21,767 nt of DNA from an uncultured Collinsella sp. (GCA_900542945.1 UQPI01000036.1:1-21767); one strand, 5' to 3'; counted from the first letter of the stretch, positions 1-7,349 are shown. The notes: generated by a model from the letters alone, not told the origin. Program-made: numbers and translations.

Positions 1-3
1 CAT

Positions 4-102
4 AGAGATGGTGTAGGGTGTGCTCCTGTAATACAAAAGTTCTTTGAGGGCTTTAGGGCGATGCTTTCAGTTGGAGAGCGTTGCCTTTTTTGCGTGTAAT
101 GT
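4..102 (+). ncRNA. Three-hairpin structured RNA with intrinsic terminator, copy 1
   Basis: Three consecutive stems can be drawn. P1 pairs 12-17 with 25-30. P2 pairs 36-42 with 48-54 around a 5-nt loop. P3 is a 14-bp stem, 55-68 with 74-87, followed directly by a run of T (86-91), the form of a Rho-independent terminator. A second copy lies at 5110-5212, and most differences between the copies keep the pairing (G-C to G-T, T-A to T-G), which suggests selection on RNA structure. It could be a free small RNA or only the 3' end and terminator of a transcript that starts left of the window. No promoter is visible because the window begins here. No known RNA family is recognised with certainty. Confidence 0.6.
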
Positions 103-197
103 CTGACATATTTCCCAAGTGTTGTTTCATTTGCTTGATAGACAAGGGTGTCTGAATTTGGGTTTTATGGTTTGCTGCTCGACTCAAATATTTAACG

Positions 198-226
198 TTG
201 ATTTATGAATCGATAATCAGTAGACT
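198..226 (+). promoter_or_regulatory. Promoter for the AbiF leader RNA and toxin gene
   Basis: A -35-like TTGATT (198-203) and a -10-like TAGACT (221-226) are separated by exactly 17 bp. Each hexamer matches the sigma-70 consensus at 4 of 6 positions. The predicted start, near 232-234, falls just before the first hairpin of the leader RNA, so promoter and RNA fit together. It sits downstream of the copy 1 terminator, so it would drive the unit independently of upstream transcription. Confidence 0.5.
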
Positions 227-232
227 ATCTGA

Positions 233-318
233 ACAGCGGTATTGACGCGGATAACCTACGGGTCCCGCGTCCTGCAGAAAGGCGGCTGTCCTTCTTGGGA
301 TGGCTGCCTTTCTTCATT
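233..318 (+). ncRNA. Structured leader RNA upstream of the Abi_2 gene (abiF-type RNA candidate)
   Basis: Two strong hairpins follow the predicted transcription start. The first pairs GACGCGG (244-250) with CCGCGTC (265-271) and holds an inner ACC/GGT stem capped by TACG, a UNCG-class tetraloop with a C-G closing pair. The second is a 15-bp stem, 277-291 with 298-312, with a 6-nt loop and three wobble pairs. A pyrimidine-rich stretch (311-319) follows and could allow partial termination. Established knowledge: a conserved RNA motif called abiF lies upstream of Abi_2-domain genes, and AbiF proteins have been linked to RNA antitoxins and to the ancestry of Cas13. Membership of that exact family was not tested; position and structure support it. 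The likely role is an RNA antitoxin or cofactor for the downstream protein. Confidence 0.6.
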
Positions 319-330
319 TGAGGAGCCTCA
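319..330 (+). promoter_or_regulatory. Ribosome binding site inside a short hairpin before abiF
   Basis: The AGGAG ribosome binding site (321-325) lies in the self-complementary segment TGAG-GAGC-CTCA, which ends directly at the ATG at 331. Pairing TGAG (319-322) with CTCA (327-330) would mask the site. It is only 4 bp long, so it could tune initiation rather than block it. It supports the choice of 331 as the start codon. Confidence 0.45.
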
Positions 331-1272
331 ATGACAGCAAAGCCTTTCTTGCCCATTGACGATCAGGTCAGATTGCTTAAGCAAAGGGGCTTGACTGTTG
401 ACGATAACACGGCACGCATTCTGATGAGTGAGGGTTATTACTCGATTGTTAACGGCTATAAGGTCCCGTTTATTGATAAGAGTCTAAGCTCGAAGTTCAA
501 TGAGGACCGGTATCGCAGCGGCGCAACCTTTTCGGACCTATATTCATTGTTTACGTTCGATAGGGAGTTGAGGTCTCTAACATTTAAGTTTCTCATATTA
601 GCCGAGGCCAAAATAAAGACTGCGATCGCTTACACCTTTTCGAATGTTCATCGTGGTCCCAATGACTATTACTTGCAGTCTTCATTTTGTACTCAAGACG
701 AATATTCTGCGACGGGAAAAGACGAGGCGAGATACGCCCGTGAGATTTCCAATCTGACGAGCATACTTAGCCGCAGGGCATTAAAAAGTAAATCTGAATT
801 TGTTGCCCACTATCGCAATGAATATGGTTCGGTGCCGCTGTGGGTTCTGGTTAATGATTTGACGTTTGGAAACATGGAGCATTTCTACAATCTGATGAAG
901 CCCGGCGAGCGGCGTACTTTTTGCAAAATGATTGTAGATGCAACTGGGAAAACCGGATCGAAGAAAAGCGGTTTCTTTAGCGAAAAGGCCGCTCAACTTT
1001 CAATTGAAACACTCGTTAAATTCCGTAACGTTTGCGCCCATGACGAGCGTCTTTATTGTGCTAGGGTCGGAGGGCGCAAGAACATTAACTACATCCAGAT
1101 GGTGTGGATGCTCAAACGTTATCTGACCGAGATTGAATTCAGAACGTTTGTTGAAGAGTTGACGGCTCTGCTGAGTAGGTATTTGAAAACCTACGCGATA
1201 AAGCACATACTCGACCAAATTGGATTTGTTGAGCTGCTTCAAAAGTCACAAGATGGCACCCTGTTCGATTGA
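331..1272 (+). CDS. abiF: Abi_2 / AbiF-family HEPN abortive infection protein
   Basis: A 313-residue protein with the layout of the Abi_2 (AbiD/AbiF) family. The N-terminal part reads PFLPIDDQVRLLKQRGL and GYYSIVNGYKVPF, typical of the family's start. A central helical region includes DREL and VPLWVLVNDLTFG. The C-terminal HEPN motif is RNVCAH (R232 to H237, Rx4H) in the context KFRNVCAHDERLY. In HEPN proteins the R and H are the RNase catalytic residues, so both appear intact here. Family knowledge: these proteins abort phage infection by RNA cleavage and depend on an upstream RNA. The start at 331 is supported by AGGAG just upstream. The gene follows a dedicated promoter and structured leader, which suggests a stand-alone toxin/antitoxin-RNA unit. 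Base composition is poorer in GC than the pel operon. The family call is secure; the exact subfamily is less so. Confidence 0.88.
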   Translation: MTAKPFLPIDDQVRLLKQRGLTVDDNTARILMSEGYYSIVNGYKVPFIDKSLSSKFNEDRYRSGATFSDLYSLFTFDRELRSLTFKFLILAEAKIKTAIAYTFSNVHRGPNDYYLQSSFCTQDEYSATGKDEARYAREISNLTSILSRRALKSKSEFVAHYRNEYGSVPLWVLVNDLTFGNMEHFYNLMKPGERRTFCKMIVDATGKTGSKKSGFFSEKAAQLSIETLVKFRNVCAHDERLYCARVGGRKNINYIQMVWMLKRYLTEIEFRTFVEELTALLSRYLKTYAIKHILDQIGFVELLQKSQDGTLFD

Positions 1273-1551
1273 GGCTGAGGGCGTCGATACGGTTGAGTTG
1301 TCCTGCAATTGATATCCAAATGATTGCACGACAATCTCTATCGAGTATCCAACTTTGCAGAATTATGAGCTTTGATCAATGAGATGGTCGATGAGTTCGA
1401 CGGTGGAGTGGTCACTATCTTTTACATTGAAGCCTAAGGCGATGGACATGCTTTAGATGGGACCGTTCTCACGTGGTGCTGATTCATGAAGAGTTTTAGA
1501 CAATTAGAATTAGTTTGGACATGGCTTATTTATCAAGGGGGGCTGGCAAGA
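1273..1551 (+). other. Intergenic stretch between AbiF and the OLD-family gene
   Basis: No gene or clear terminator is seen. A short open stretch ending at a TAA near 1437 reads VDEFDGGVVTIFYIEA, which has a protein-like look but is too short to call a gene; it may be a decayed remnant. A longer ATPase reading frame could start at 1486, but no ribosome binding site precedes that ATG. Confidence 0.3.
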
Positions 1552-3342
1552 ATGCGTCGCAATATCTTTCTTGGTTTTGGCTGTAACGGCTATCGTTCCT
1601 TTTTTGGAAATGAAGACCCGCGCTTTGGTCCATTTGATAAAGTTCAAGTCCTAGCGGGACAGAATAACTGCGGAAAATCGTCTCTTGTTGATTTTGTTAT
1701 TAAGGCAATGACAACCATTGACGCAAGAGGGGAGATTGCCCGCAATCGCTATCCCTTTACTAGGGAAGATGCGCCCTTGCTGCTGAAATCGGCGGGGGCA
1801 AATTGTCCGTTGACTATTTCCCTGTGCATAGATCGTTCTGTTCTATTGGAGTCGTCCAGTTTAAAGCGACCTTCTGGAGATAAGTGGAGGGCAGAGTTTT
1901 CTGAGCTATTCTCACGTTCACCGTATATATCAACCGATGGAAATGGCGTCTGGCTTGACTTTCTAACCTCGTCGCCGGGTGCATGGTCGTCTTTAGCAAA
2001 TGATCTGACCGCATCTTTCTCGCAGTTTAAAAGATCGGGCTTGTCTATGGACCTGAATCGCTGTTCCCTTGATCTTCTCCAACATGGCGGTGATGATGGA
2101 TCATGCTATGCCGACATAATCCGCAGCATTGTTCCGTGGGGGAATATCCCTCGCTTTGTTAAGGTCGATGCAATTAGGTCGGTTGAAGACGATGATTTTC
2201 CAGACCGTGATGTCGAGCTATGCAGCGGACGCGGTCTTCCAACAGCTTTGCTTCGCTTGTTTAATCCGGAGCGTTCAAATCATGCTCGGGCAGAAGCGCG
2301 GTTGAATAAGCTACAAGGATTCGTGCGCGACGTCATGAACGACCCTTGTGCCTCCCTGCTTGTCTCGCATGAAAGTCACGAGATATCTCTTAAGACTTCC
2401 GATGCCGACTATCTACCACTTGAGTCCTTGGGTACGGGAATTACGGAGCTTGTAATTCTCGCATCTATTATTGCTTGCAACGACAACAGGATTATCTGTA
2501 TTGAAGAACCTGAGATTCATCTGCATCCAGCTCTTCAAGCGAGATTCATGAAATACCTTCTTGAGGACGATTCAAACAGGTTTATTATCACAACGCATTC
2601 TCCAACCGTTATTAACTATCCAGGTGTCCAGGTCGCTCATGTGTCTAAGGCAAACGGAGCTTCTGGATGTAGACAGCTTGATGGTCTGGGTTGCGCTCGC
2701 GATTTGCTCGATGATCTGGGGGTCAAGGCCTCCGATTTGCTGCAAGCAAACTTTGTAGTGTGGGTTGAGGGGCCTTCGGACCGTGTGTACCTGAGTTATT
2801 GGATTAAGAGATGGTCTGATGAGCACAACATTTCGCTCGAAGAGGGTATTCATTACAGTGTGATGATTTACGGTGGCAAGCTACTGAATGCACTAGATGC
2901 AAGCGCTGGCGGGGATATCCCCTCAGAGTTGATATCCCTATTTAGAATCAATACGCATTTCTGCGTTCTGATGGACTCAGATAAGAAATCCTCTCATTCG
3001 AGGCTTAATTCAACTAAACGTCGCATTATTGACGAGTGCGCACAGAGCGGCGCAATGTCGTGGATTACTTGGGGTGCGACAATTGAGAACTATGTTCCAG
3101 AAGATGAGCTTGTCGCCTCGATTGAGAAATGTTATCCGGGCAAAAAATGGGAGCACCCCCTTGATGATAGATTTATTTGCCCGCTGAGTTTTACATTCAA
3201 GGGCAAAAAGAGCCAGCCCAGCAAAATCAAGATTGCAAGGACTGCCTGTGAGGTTGGGTTTTCTCCGCTGGGGGATGCGATGAAAAAAGTAGGCGAATTG
3301 TGCGATTTGATATGCGCAGCGAATGATGTTGAAGCGAGGTAG
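1552..3342 (+). CDS. OLD-family ATP-dependent endonuclease (ABC-type ATPase plus TOPRIM)
   Basis: A 596-residue protein when started at the ATG at 1552, chosen because AAGGGGGG (1535-1542) lies 9 nt upstream. The open frame extends 22 codons further, to 1486, without such a site. Walker A is GQNNCGKS (residues 36-43), an ABC-signature-like SLGTGITEL lies at 292-300, Walker B is in IICIEEPE (about 314-321) followed by IHLHP, and the switch histidine is in TTHSP (347-351). A C-terminal TOPRIM domain follows, with VEGPSD (405-410) and DSD (475-477), the acidic metal-binding residues. This order is that of OLD/GajA nucleases, known as anti-phage effectors. The following gene, 27 bp away, is not the UvrD-like helicase of Gabija, so this is not a standard Gabija system. 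Catalytic motifs look intact. Confidence 0.87.
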   Translation: MRRNIFLGFGCNGYRSFFGNEDPRFGPFDKVQVLAGQNNCGKSSLVDFVIKAMTTIDARGEIARNRYPFTREDAPLLLKSAGANCPLTISLCIDRSVLLESSSLKRPSGDKWRAEFSELFSRSPYISTDGNGVWLDFLTSSPGAWSSLANDLTASFSQFKRSGLSMDLNRCSLDLLQHGGDDGSCYADIIRSIVPWGNIPRFVKVDAIRSVEDDDFPDRDVELCSGRGLPTALLRLFNPERSNHARAEARLNKLQGFVRDVMNDPCASLLVSHESHEISLKTSDADYLPLESLGTGITELVILASIIACNDNRIICIEEPEIHLHPALQARFMKYLLEDDSNRFIITTHSPTVINYPGVQVAHVSKANGASGCRQLDGLGCARDLLDDLGVKASDLLQANFVVWVEGPSDRVYLSYWIKRWSDEHNISLEEGIHYSVMIYGGKLLNALDASAGGDIPSELISLFRINTHFCVLMDSDKKSSHSRLNSTKRRIIDECAQSGAMSWITWGATIENYVPEDELVASIEKCYPGKKWEHPLDDRFICPLSFTFKGKKSQPSKIKIARTACEVGFSPLGDAMKKVGELCDLICAANDVEAR

Positions 3343-3368
3343 TTGGATTTTCGACTTGTCAACCGTGA

Positions 3369-4397
3369 ATGAGGGGCACGATAGCTTTGGACAATAGCGT
3401 TGCATATGAGTTGTATCTATACACGATTGATGCTTACAAGAGACTCGCCAATACGCTTCAACTTGATGAGAGGCTAGCTCGTTTCGATTCTCATTGCTTC
3501 TCGAAAATAGCCGAACTTGAGCTTGGAGATGAAGCCTTTGCTGCGGTCTCAGTGCGTCTTATGCTGCAGCGCAAGTACTTTGTGCGTGGAAAGGACTTGT
3601 TTCTCAGGGGATTGCTCAAGTCTGCAGAACAGGACTTCGCTACTAGTAAGGATGTGATTGAATCCTTGCTGGATAGTCTTGATGCCCTTAATAGCCAATC
3701 TATTGAGTTTGCCTTTGGGGACGGCAGGGTTGTCGAGGGTGCCTATGCAAACATCGAAGATGCAATGTACGGAGCGCTTATGCACGCGGATATAACGCGG
3801 GCGGAGAACCTTGTCTCTGTCCCTGAGCAAATGAGGCTGGTTGCCTTGGCTCCTTATATCGCAGGGAGAGAACAGGTTTTGCTGCAGTTCTCTGAGTTTC
3901 TTCTTAATGCTGGAATCAAACCGCTATCGAGGAAAGAGGAAGCATCGGCAACTGTTTCGTTTGAATCAAAAGGTGCGTGTCGCCAGGTTGAGAATTCGCC
4001 ATTTTGGCGAAATCTTCGCGGAAGGGATCTTGGGGACGAGGACATTGAGAAAATCGTTCAGCAAGCTTCGCGCGATGATTTAGAGATAATCGCCACTGTT
4101 TTACTATTCAAAGAGGCGCTTGGCAGAAGGCCCCTGGACCTCAGCGAACTCAATTCCCTTGTCGCACGGGAGACCATTCTCAGATGGGGCAATTATTTGC
4201 AAGCCGCCGAACTTTTGGAAGGGGATTATGGAATGAGCACTCTTGTTCGGTATCAAGAGGACGGCTCGGCTCTCGTAAAGCTTCTCCCAAACGTTCGAGA
4301 ATCGTTACTGATTGAGGGGCCGCAGCTAATCGAGGGTGGGCATGAAATAGTCCTGGTGAAGCGGAACGGCATTTGGAAGATATGGGCTATGAGGTGA
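3369..4397 (+). CDS. Unrecognised helical protein, partner of the OLD-family gene
   Basis: A 342-residue protein not recognised from any family. The first two thirds read as amphipathic helices without membrane segments or a signal peptide (for example AYKRLANTLQLDERLARF and LKSAEQDFATSKDVIESLLDSLDAL). The last 50 residues are strand-like and end in EIVLVKRNGIWKIWAMR. No nuclease, helicase or ATPase motif is visible. It begins 26 bp after the ATPase-TOPRIM gene, so co-transcription is likely, and it is probably a partner, sensor or regulator of that protein. The start is uncertain: ATG at 3369 has no ribosome binding site, whereas an in-frame TTG at 3387 has GAGGGG (3371-3376) about 10 nt upstream and would give 336 residues. 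The ORF is surely real by length and codon use. Confidence 0.65.
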   Translation: MRGTIALDNSVAYELYLYTIDAYKRLANTLQLDERLARFDSHCFSKIAELELGDEAFAAVSVRLMLQRKYFVRGKDLFLRGLLKSAEQDFATSKDVIESLLDSLDALNSQSIEFAFGDGRVVEGAYANIEDAMYGALMHADITRAENLVSVPEQMRLVALAPYIAGREQVLLQFSEFLLNAGIKPLSRKEEASATVSFESKGACRQVENSPFWRNLRGRDLGDEDIEKIVQQASRDDLEIIATVLLFKEALGRRPLDLSELNSLVARETILRWGNYLQAAELLEGDYGMSTLVRYQEDGSALVKLLPNVRESLLIEGPQLIEGGHEIVLVKRNGIWKIWAMR

Positions 4398-4496
4398 CTC
4401 TTTTCATCTAGTTTGGACGGCCTTTTATCCATTGGCGGGCGACGTATCACTTCTTTTGCAATTTAACAGCCACATAGCGAGTGCGGCCACGCCCAG

Positions 4497-5077
4497 TCAT
4501 ATGATTCCCAGCGCTAAATAGCAAATCACTGACGAGGGCGCATGGACCGCGTCTGCGAGAGTCGCAACATTTGACGAGGGATCGCCGCGTAGGGATATAA
4601 AGAATCTGGCGAGTGCGTTAGTCAGAGATGGCTTTACCGGGTTGCCGATGGTGGAGCCGGGCGCTGGAAAAGCTCTTTGTCTTGTGACGATATACTAAGA
4701 TCGATACTGTTCAGTTCCCGGATCCGCGGATCGGTGTAGTTGGCGTTGTAGATTGTCGTGCGCACGTCTTCAACAAAGCGGCTTCGCCTGTTTTCGGTTT
4801 CCTGATGGCATGGAAGCTCATCTTTTCTTGTTCCCCTAGGTCTCTTCAATTGCCTCGTCGAGAAGTTTTACAAAGAGTCTACTGTGACTTGCCAACTCAT
4901 ACACTGCAGTATAGCTTGCGCCCACTATCGCCTCGTGCCAGGCAAGCGGATCGTAGTAGGCGAGAACATTCAATACTGGAAGAAGGCATTGATATGGGAA
5001 GTGCCGTGCCTTTTTGCCACCAAAATGCCCACCGTGCTTAATGGCGTAATTCATAAGATTTGTTATGGTCTCGGCCG
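4497..5077 (-). pseudogene. Frameshifted remnant of an unidentified gene
   Basis: Three protein-like reading-frame segments follow one another on the reverse strand. Segment A (about 5077-4839) includes HFGGKKARHFPYQCLLP and LFVKLLDEAIEET. Segment B (about 4849-4660) includes SRFVEDVRTTIYNANYTDP and RELNSIDLSISSQDKEL. Segment C (about 4680-4497) includes PSLTNALARFFISLRGD and SSVICYLALGII before a TGA. Joining them needs two frame changes, near 4840-4870 and near 4670-4680. Segment A is also cut off upstream by a TAG near 5078, shortly before the second three-hairpin RNA. The product is not recognised; about 185 residues of a C-terminal part can be pieced together. The join between B and C is the less certain one. 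The 4398-4496 stretch next to it shows nothing. Decay here fits a turnover-prone defence island. Confidence 0.45.
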
Positions 5078-5109
5078 GCTAGTTACGGGCTGATTTCCTC
5101 AATCAAGGG

Positions 5110-5212
5110 GAGATGGTGTAGAGTATTTTCCTACAATACAAAAGCTCTTCGGGAGCTTTAAGGGCGATGCTTTCTGTTAGAGAGCGTTGCCCTTTTTTCA
5201 TGCATGTAATGT
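5110..5212 (+). ncRNA. Three-hairpin structured RNA with intrinsic terminator, copy 2
   Basis: This is the second copy of the element at 4-102. P1 pairs TGTAG (5117-5121) with CTACA (5131-5135). P2 pairs AAAGCTC (5141-5147) with GAGCTTT (5153-5159) around TTCGG. P3 is a perfect 14-bp stem, 5161-5174 with 5180-5193, followed by six T (5193-5198). Shared blocks also include GAGATGGTGTAG at the 5' edge and GTAATGT at the 3' edge. The gene remnant upstream points the other way, so this copy is not simply the terminator of a neighbouring intact gene. No convincing promoter was found just upstream. It could be a small RNA, an insulating terminator for the RloAB unit, or a recombination scar. Confidence 0.6.
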
Positions 5213-5217
5213 GCGAC

Positions 5218-5304
5218 GTGCTTGCTAAACGCCATTCCGGCAATGGGATGGTCGAGTGTGGGCGGTTTGCACCTTGCGCCTGCTGTCATTGGTGTAGCAA
5301 GCAC
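5218..5304. repeat. 10-bp inverted repeat upstream of the RloA promoter
   Basis: GTGCTTGCTA (5218-5227) and TAGCAAGCAC (5295-5304) are perfect reverse complements separated by 67 bp. The right arm ends exactly where the -35 hexamer of the RloA promoter begins. It could be an operator pair or the base of a long stem-loop; the sequence alone cannot tell. Confidence 0.4.
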
Positions 5305-5332
5305 TTGATTTAGCATACTTAAAGTCTATAAT
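5305..5332 (+). promoter_or_regulatory. Promoter of the RloA-RloB pair
   Basis: TTGATT (5305-5310) and a perfect TATAAT (5327-5332) with a 16-bp spacer form the best sigma-70-type promoter in the window. Transcription would start near 5339, leaving a short leader of about 26 nt before the first ATG. It lies after the terminator of the second three-hairpin RNA. Confidence 0.65.
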
Positions 5333-5364
5333 CAAAGAAAAACTCTGATATACCTTTTAAAACA

Positions 5365-6603
5365 ATGAAAAGAATGTTGAGTACCATGCTTTGCCAGTTC
5401 ACCTTCAGGAACTATAGATCCTATCGCGACGAGACCGAGCTTTCCATGCAGGCAACATCGATGAGGGAGTTCGAGCGCTCCCTCATAGAGTGCCCCGACG
5501 GGCAGCGTTTTCTTCCGGTGGCTGCGGTGTACGGACCTAACGCTGGCGGCAAGTCTAACCTGCTCGAGGCGCTTGACTACATTCGTTCGGCGGTGGCCAG
5601 GCCGATCAGATTGCTGTCTGCCAGCACTGATGCGCCAGAGGGTAACCGTCCTTCGATACCCCGTTGCTCTGCGTTTGAGTTCGATGAAGTGTCGGCTGCC
5701 GAGCCCACCGAATTCGAGCTCTACTATCGCGCGGGTGAGCACGAGTACCGCTATGCCCTGTCCGTGCATGCGGACGAGATCGTGTCCGAAGGCCTTTGGC
5801 GACGAAAATTGGGAGCATCACGCACGGCGATGCTGTTCGAGCGTGAGGGCGCAGAGGTTGAACTCGGTCCCACGCTGAGTAAGCTCGTGACGGCTGCGAG
5901 ATTCAACCCGAGGCTGCCGTACCTGTCGTTTCTCTGCATCAACTTTGACGTGCCGGTGGTCAAGGAGGCTGCCAGCTGGTTTCTTGACGGGGTGTTCCTG
6001 AACTATAACAGCTCCTATCTGGAGCAGATGCTCGAACAATTGCTCGACGAGGATGACTCAACTGAGGTCACGCGTTTTTTGCGCGCCGTTGATGTGCGTA
6101 TTGATGGCTTCAGAGTGGAGAGGGCGCCGGAGTGGCGCGGCCAGCGCGTCTTCGTGAGGCACGAGGTGGGCGGCAAGGCGTACGAGCTGCGTTTATCCGA
6201 GGAGTCTGCCGGAACCCAGAAGCTCATGGGGTTGGCTGCGTATCTGATGACAGCGCTTGAGCGTGGTGGCACCGTTGTAGTAGACGAACTCGATGCCAAA
6301 CTGCACCCGAAGCTTCTTCGCTATGTGATTCTGCTGTTTAAGGATCCTGAGGTCAACAAGAGCGGCGCGCAGCTTATCTTCTCGTCCCAGGATGTGTCAA
6401 CCATGCGAAACGATGTGTTCCGTCGTGACGAGATATGGTTTGCTGCGCGCGGCGAGGGGGAGGCGAGCCAACTGTGGTCTCTCGCCGACATCCACGAGGC
6501 AAACGGTAATCTGGTAAGCAAGAACGCGGCTTTCGACAAGCAATACCTGTCCGGTCGCTACGGCGCCGATCCGTATCTCACCCGCATCGAGGAGTGGGAT
6601 TAG
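5365..6603 (+). CDS. AAA/ABC-type ATPase, RloA-like (AAA_15/AAA_21)
   Basis: A 412-residue soluble ATPase. The N-terminus QFTFRNYRSYRDETEL is typical of RecF/AbiEii-like AAA proteins. Walker A is GPNAGGKS (57-64), the ABC signature-like segment is ESAGTQKL (280-287), Walker B is VVVDELD (304-310) followed by AKLHP, and SSQD (340-343) sits at the H-loop position with Q in place of H. The C-terminal QYLSGRYGADPYL is characteristic of RloA-type ATPases. It is followed after one base by a RloB-family gene, so this is the two-gene RloA-RloB arrangement. Known roles of related pairs such as PARIS AriA-AriB are phage sensing by the ATPase and nuclease release of the partner; applying that here is inference. 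The start is uncertain: ATG at 5365, 5374 or 5386 are all possible and none has a strong ribosome binding site. Confidence 0.85.
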   Translation: MKRMLSTMLCQFTFRNYRSYRDETELSMQATSMREFERSLIECPDGQRFLPVAAVYGPNAGGKSNLLEALDYIRSAVARPIRLLSASTDAPEGNRPSIPRCSAFEFDEVSAAEPTEFELYYRAGEHEYRYALSVHADEIVSEGLWRRKLGASRTAMLFEREGAEVELGPTLSKLVTAARFNPRLPYLSFLCINFDVPVVKEAASWFLDGVFLNYNSSYLEQMLEQLLDEDDSTEVTRFLRAVDVRIDGFRVERAPEWRGQRVFVRHEVGGKAYELRLSEESAGTQKLMGLAAYLMTALERGGTVVVDELDAKLHPKLLRYVILLFKDPEVNKSGAQLIFSSQDVSTMRNDVFRRDEIWFAARGEGEASQLWSLADIHEANGNLVSKNAAFDKQYLSGRYGADPYLTRIEEWD

Positions 6604-6604
6604 C

Positions 6605-7273
6605 ATGGTGGCGAAGAAGTCGAAGGGCTGGCGTAGCGGCAAACGAGAGGGCCGCTCGCGCATGGTTCAGATGACGCGTCATCTTGTAGTGAGCGAGGGC
6701 AAGGAGACCGAGCCTCGCTACTTTGAGGGTGTGCGTGCGGCGTTGGGTGCGGCGAACGAGCGTAAGGTTGCCATTGTCGTTAAGGGGACCGGCAAACACA
6801 CACTTGACCTACTCGACTTCGCCGTCGAACACTGCCGCTATGCGCCCGAGACATTCGACCATGTGTGGCTCGTGTATGACAAGGATGACTTTCCTGCGTC
6901 CGATTTTGACGCGATGGAGCGCAAATGCGACGAGCTCTCCGATGGTTCGAGGACCTTCCATGCGTTGTGGTCGAACCCCTGCTTCGAGCTGTGGCTGCTT
7001 CTGCACTTTCGCTACACGACCGCGCATATGTCCGCGTCCGACTGCCAGCATGCCCTCGCGCAGGAGATGTCGAGAGACCTGGGCATCGAGTACCGCAAGA
7101 ACTTGGACGGGCTGTTCGAGGTGGTGGACGGCAAACGAGGCGAGGCTTTGCAGCGTGTTGGGCGTCTCGTCACATACCATAGGGGACTGGGTAACGTTAA
7201 GCCATCCGCACAAAACCCTGCAACTAAGGTGGGCGAAATTTTCGATGTAATCGGGCCGTATCTGGTTGGCTAG
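6605..7273 (+). CDS. rloB: RloB-family TOPRIM-fold protein
   Basis: A 222-residue protein of the RloB family. The N-terminus is basic (KKSKGWRSGKREGRSR). The TOPRIM-like first strand and acidic residues are VVSEGKETEPRYF (E31, E34). The DxD-type motif is VWLVYDKDDF (D92, D94). The family hallmark SNPCFELWLLLHF spans 123-135. The C-terminal NPATKVGEIFDVIGPYL also fits. The putative nuclease residues are all present. It starts one base after the ATPase stop codon, so the pair is co-translated and almost certainly works as a complex. RloB was named as a restriction-linked ORF in Campylobacter type I restriction loci; no restriction genes are seen in this window. The biochemical activity in this organism is inferred. 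Confidence 0.88.
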   Translation: MVAKKSKGWRSGKREGRSRMVQMTRHLVVSEGKETEPRYFEGVRAALGAANERKVAIVVKGTGKHTLDLLDFAVEHCRYAPETFDHVWLVYDKDDFPASDFDAMERKCDELSDGSRTFHALWSNPCFELWLLLHFRYTTAHMSASDCQHALAQEMSRDLGIEYRKNLDGLFEVVDGKRGEALQRVGRLVTYHRGLGNVKPSAQNPATKVGEIFDVIGPYLVG

Positions 7274-7349
7274 TCGAGTCTGTGGATTGGCTTTCCGGTT
7301 AGGGCGATTGACGGATTGTACTGCGCTATTGCAAGTCCGGTGCGTAAGA

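Noticed and set aside
1552..4397. Calling the OLD gene pair Gabija
   Set aside because: The second gene shows no helicase motifs (no Walker A, no DExx), so GajB is missing.
4..5212. Reading the two RNA copies as a CRISPR-like or tandem antitoxin repeat array
   Set aside because: There are only two copies, 5 kb apart, each with its own terminator and no spacer pattern. Type III toxin-antitoxin RNAs usually use short tandem repeats, which are absent.
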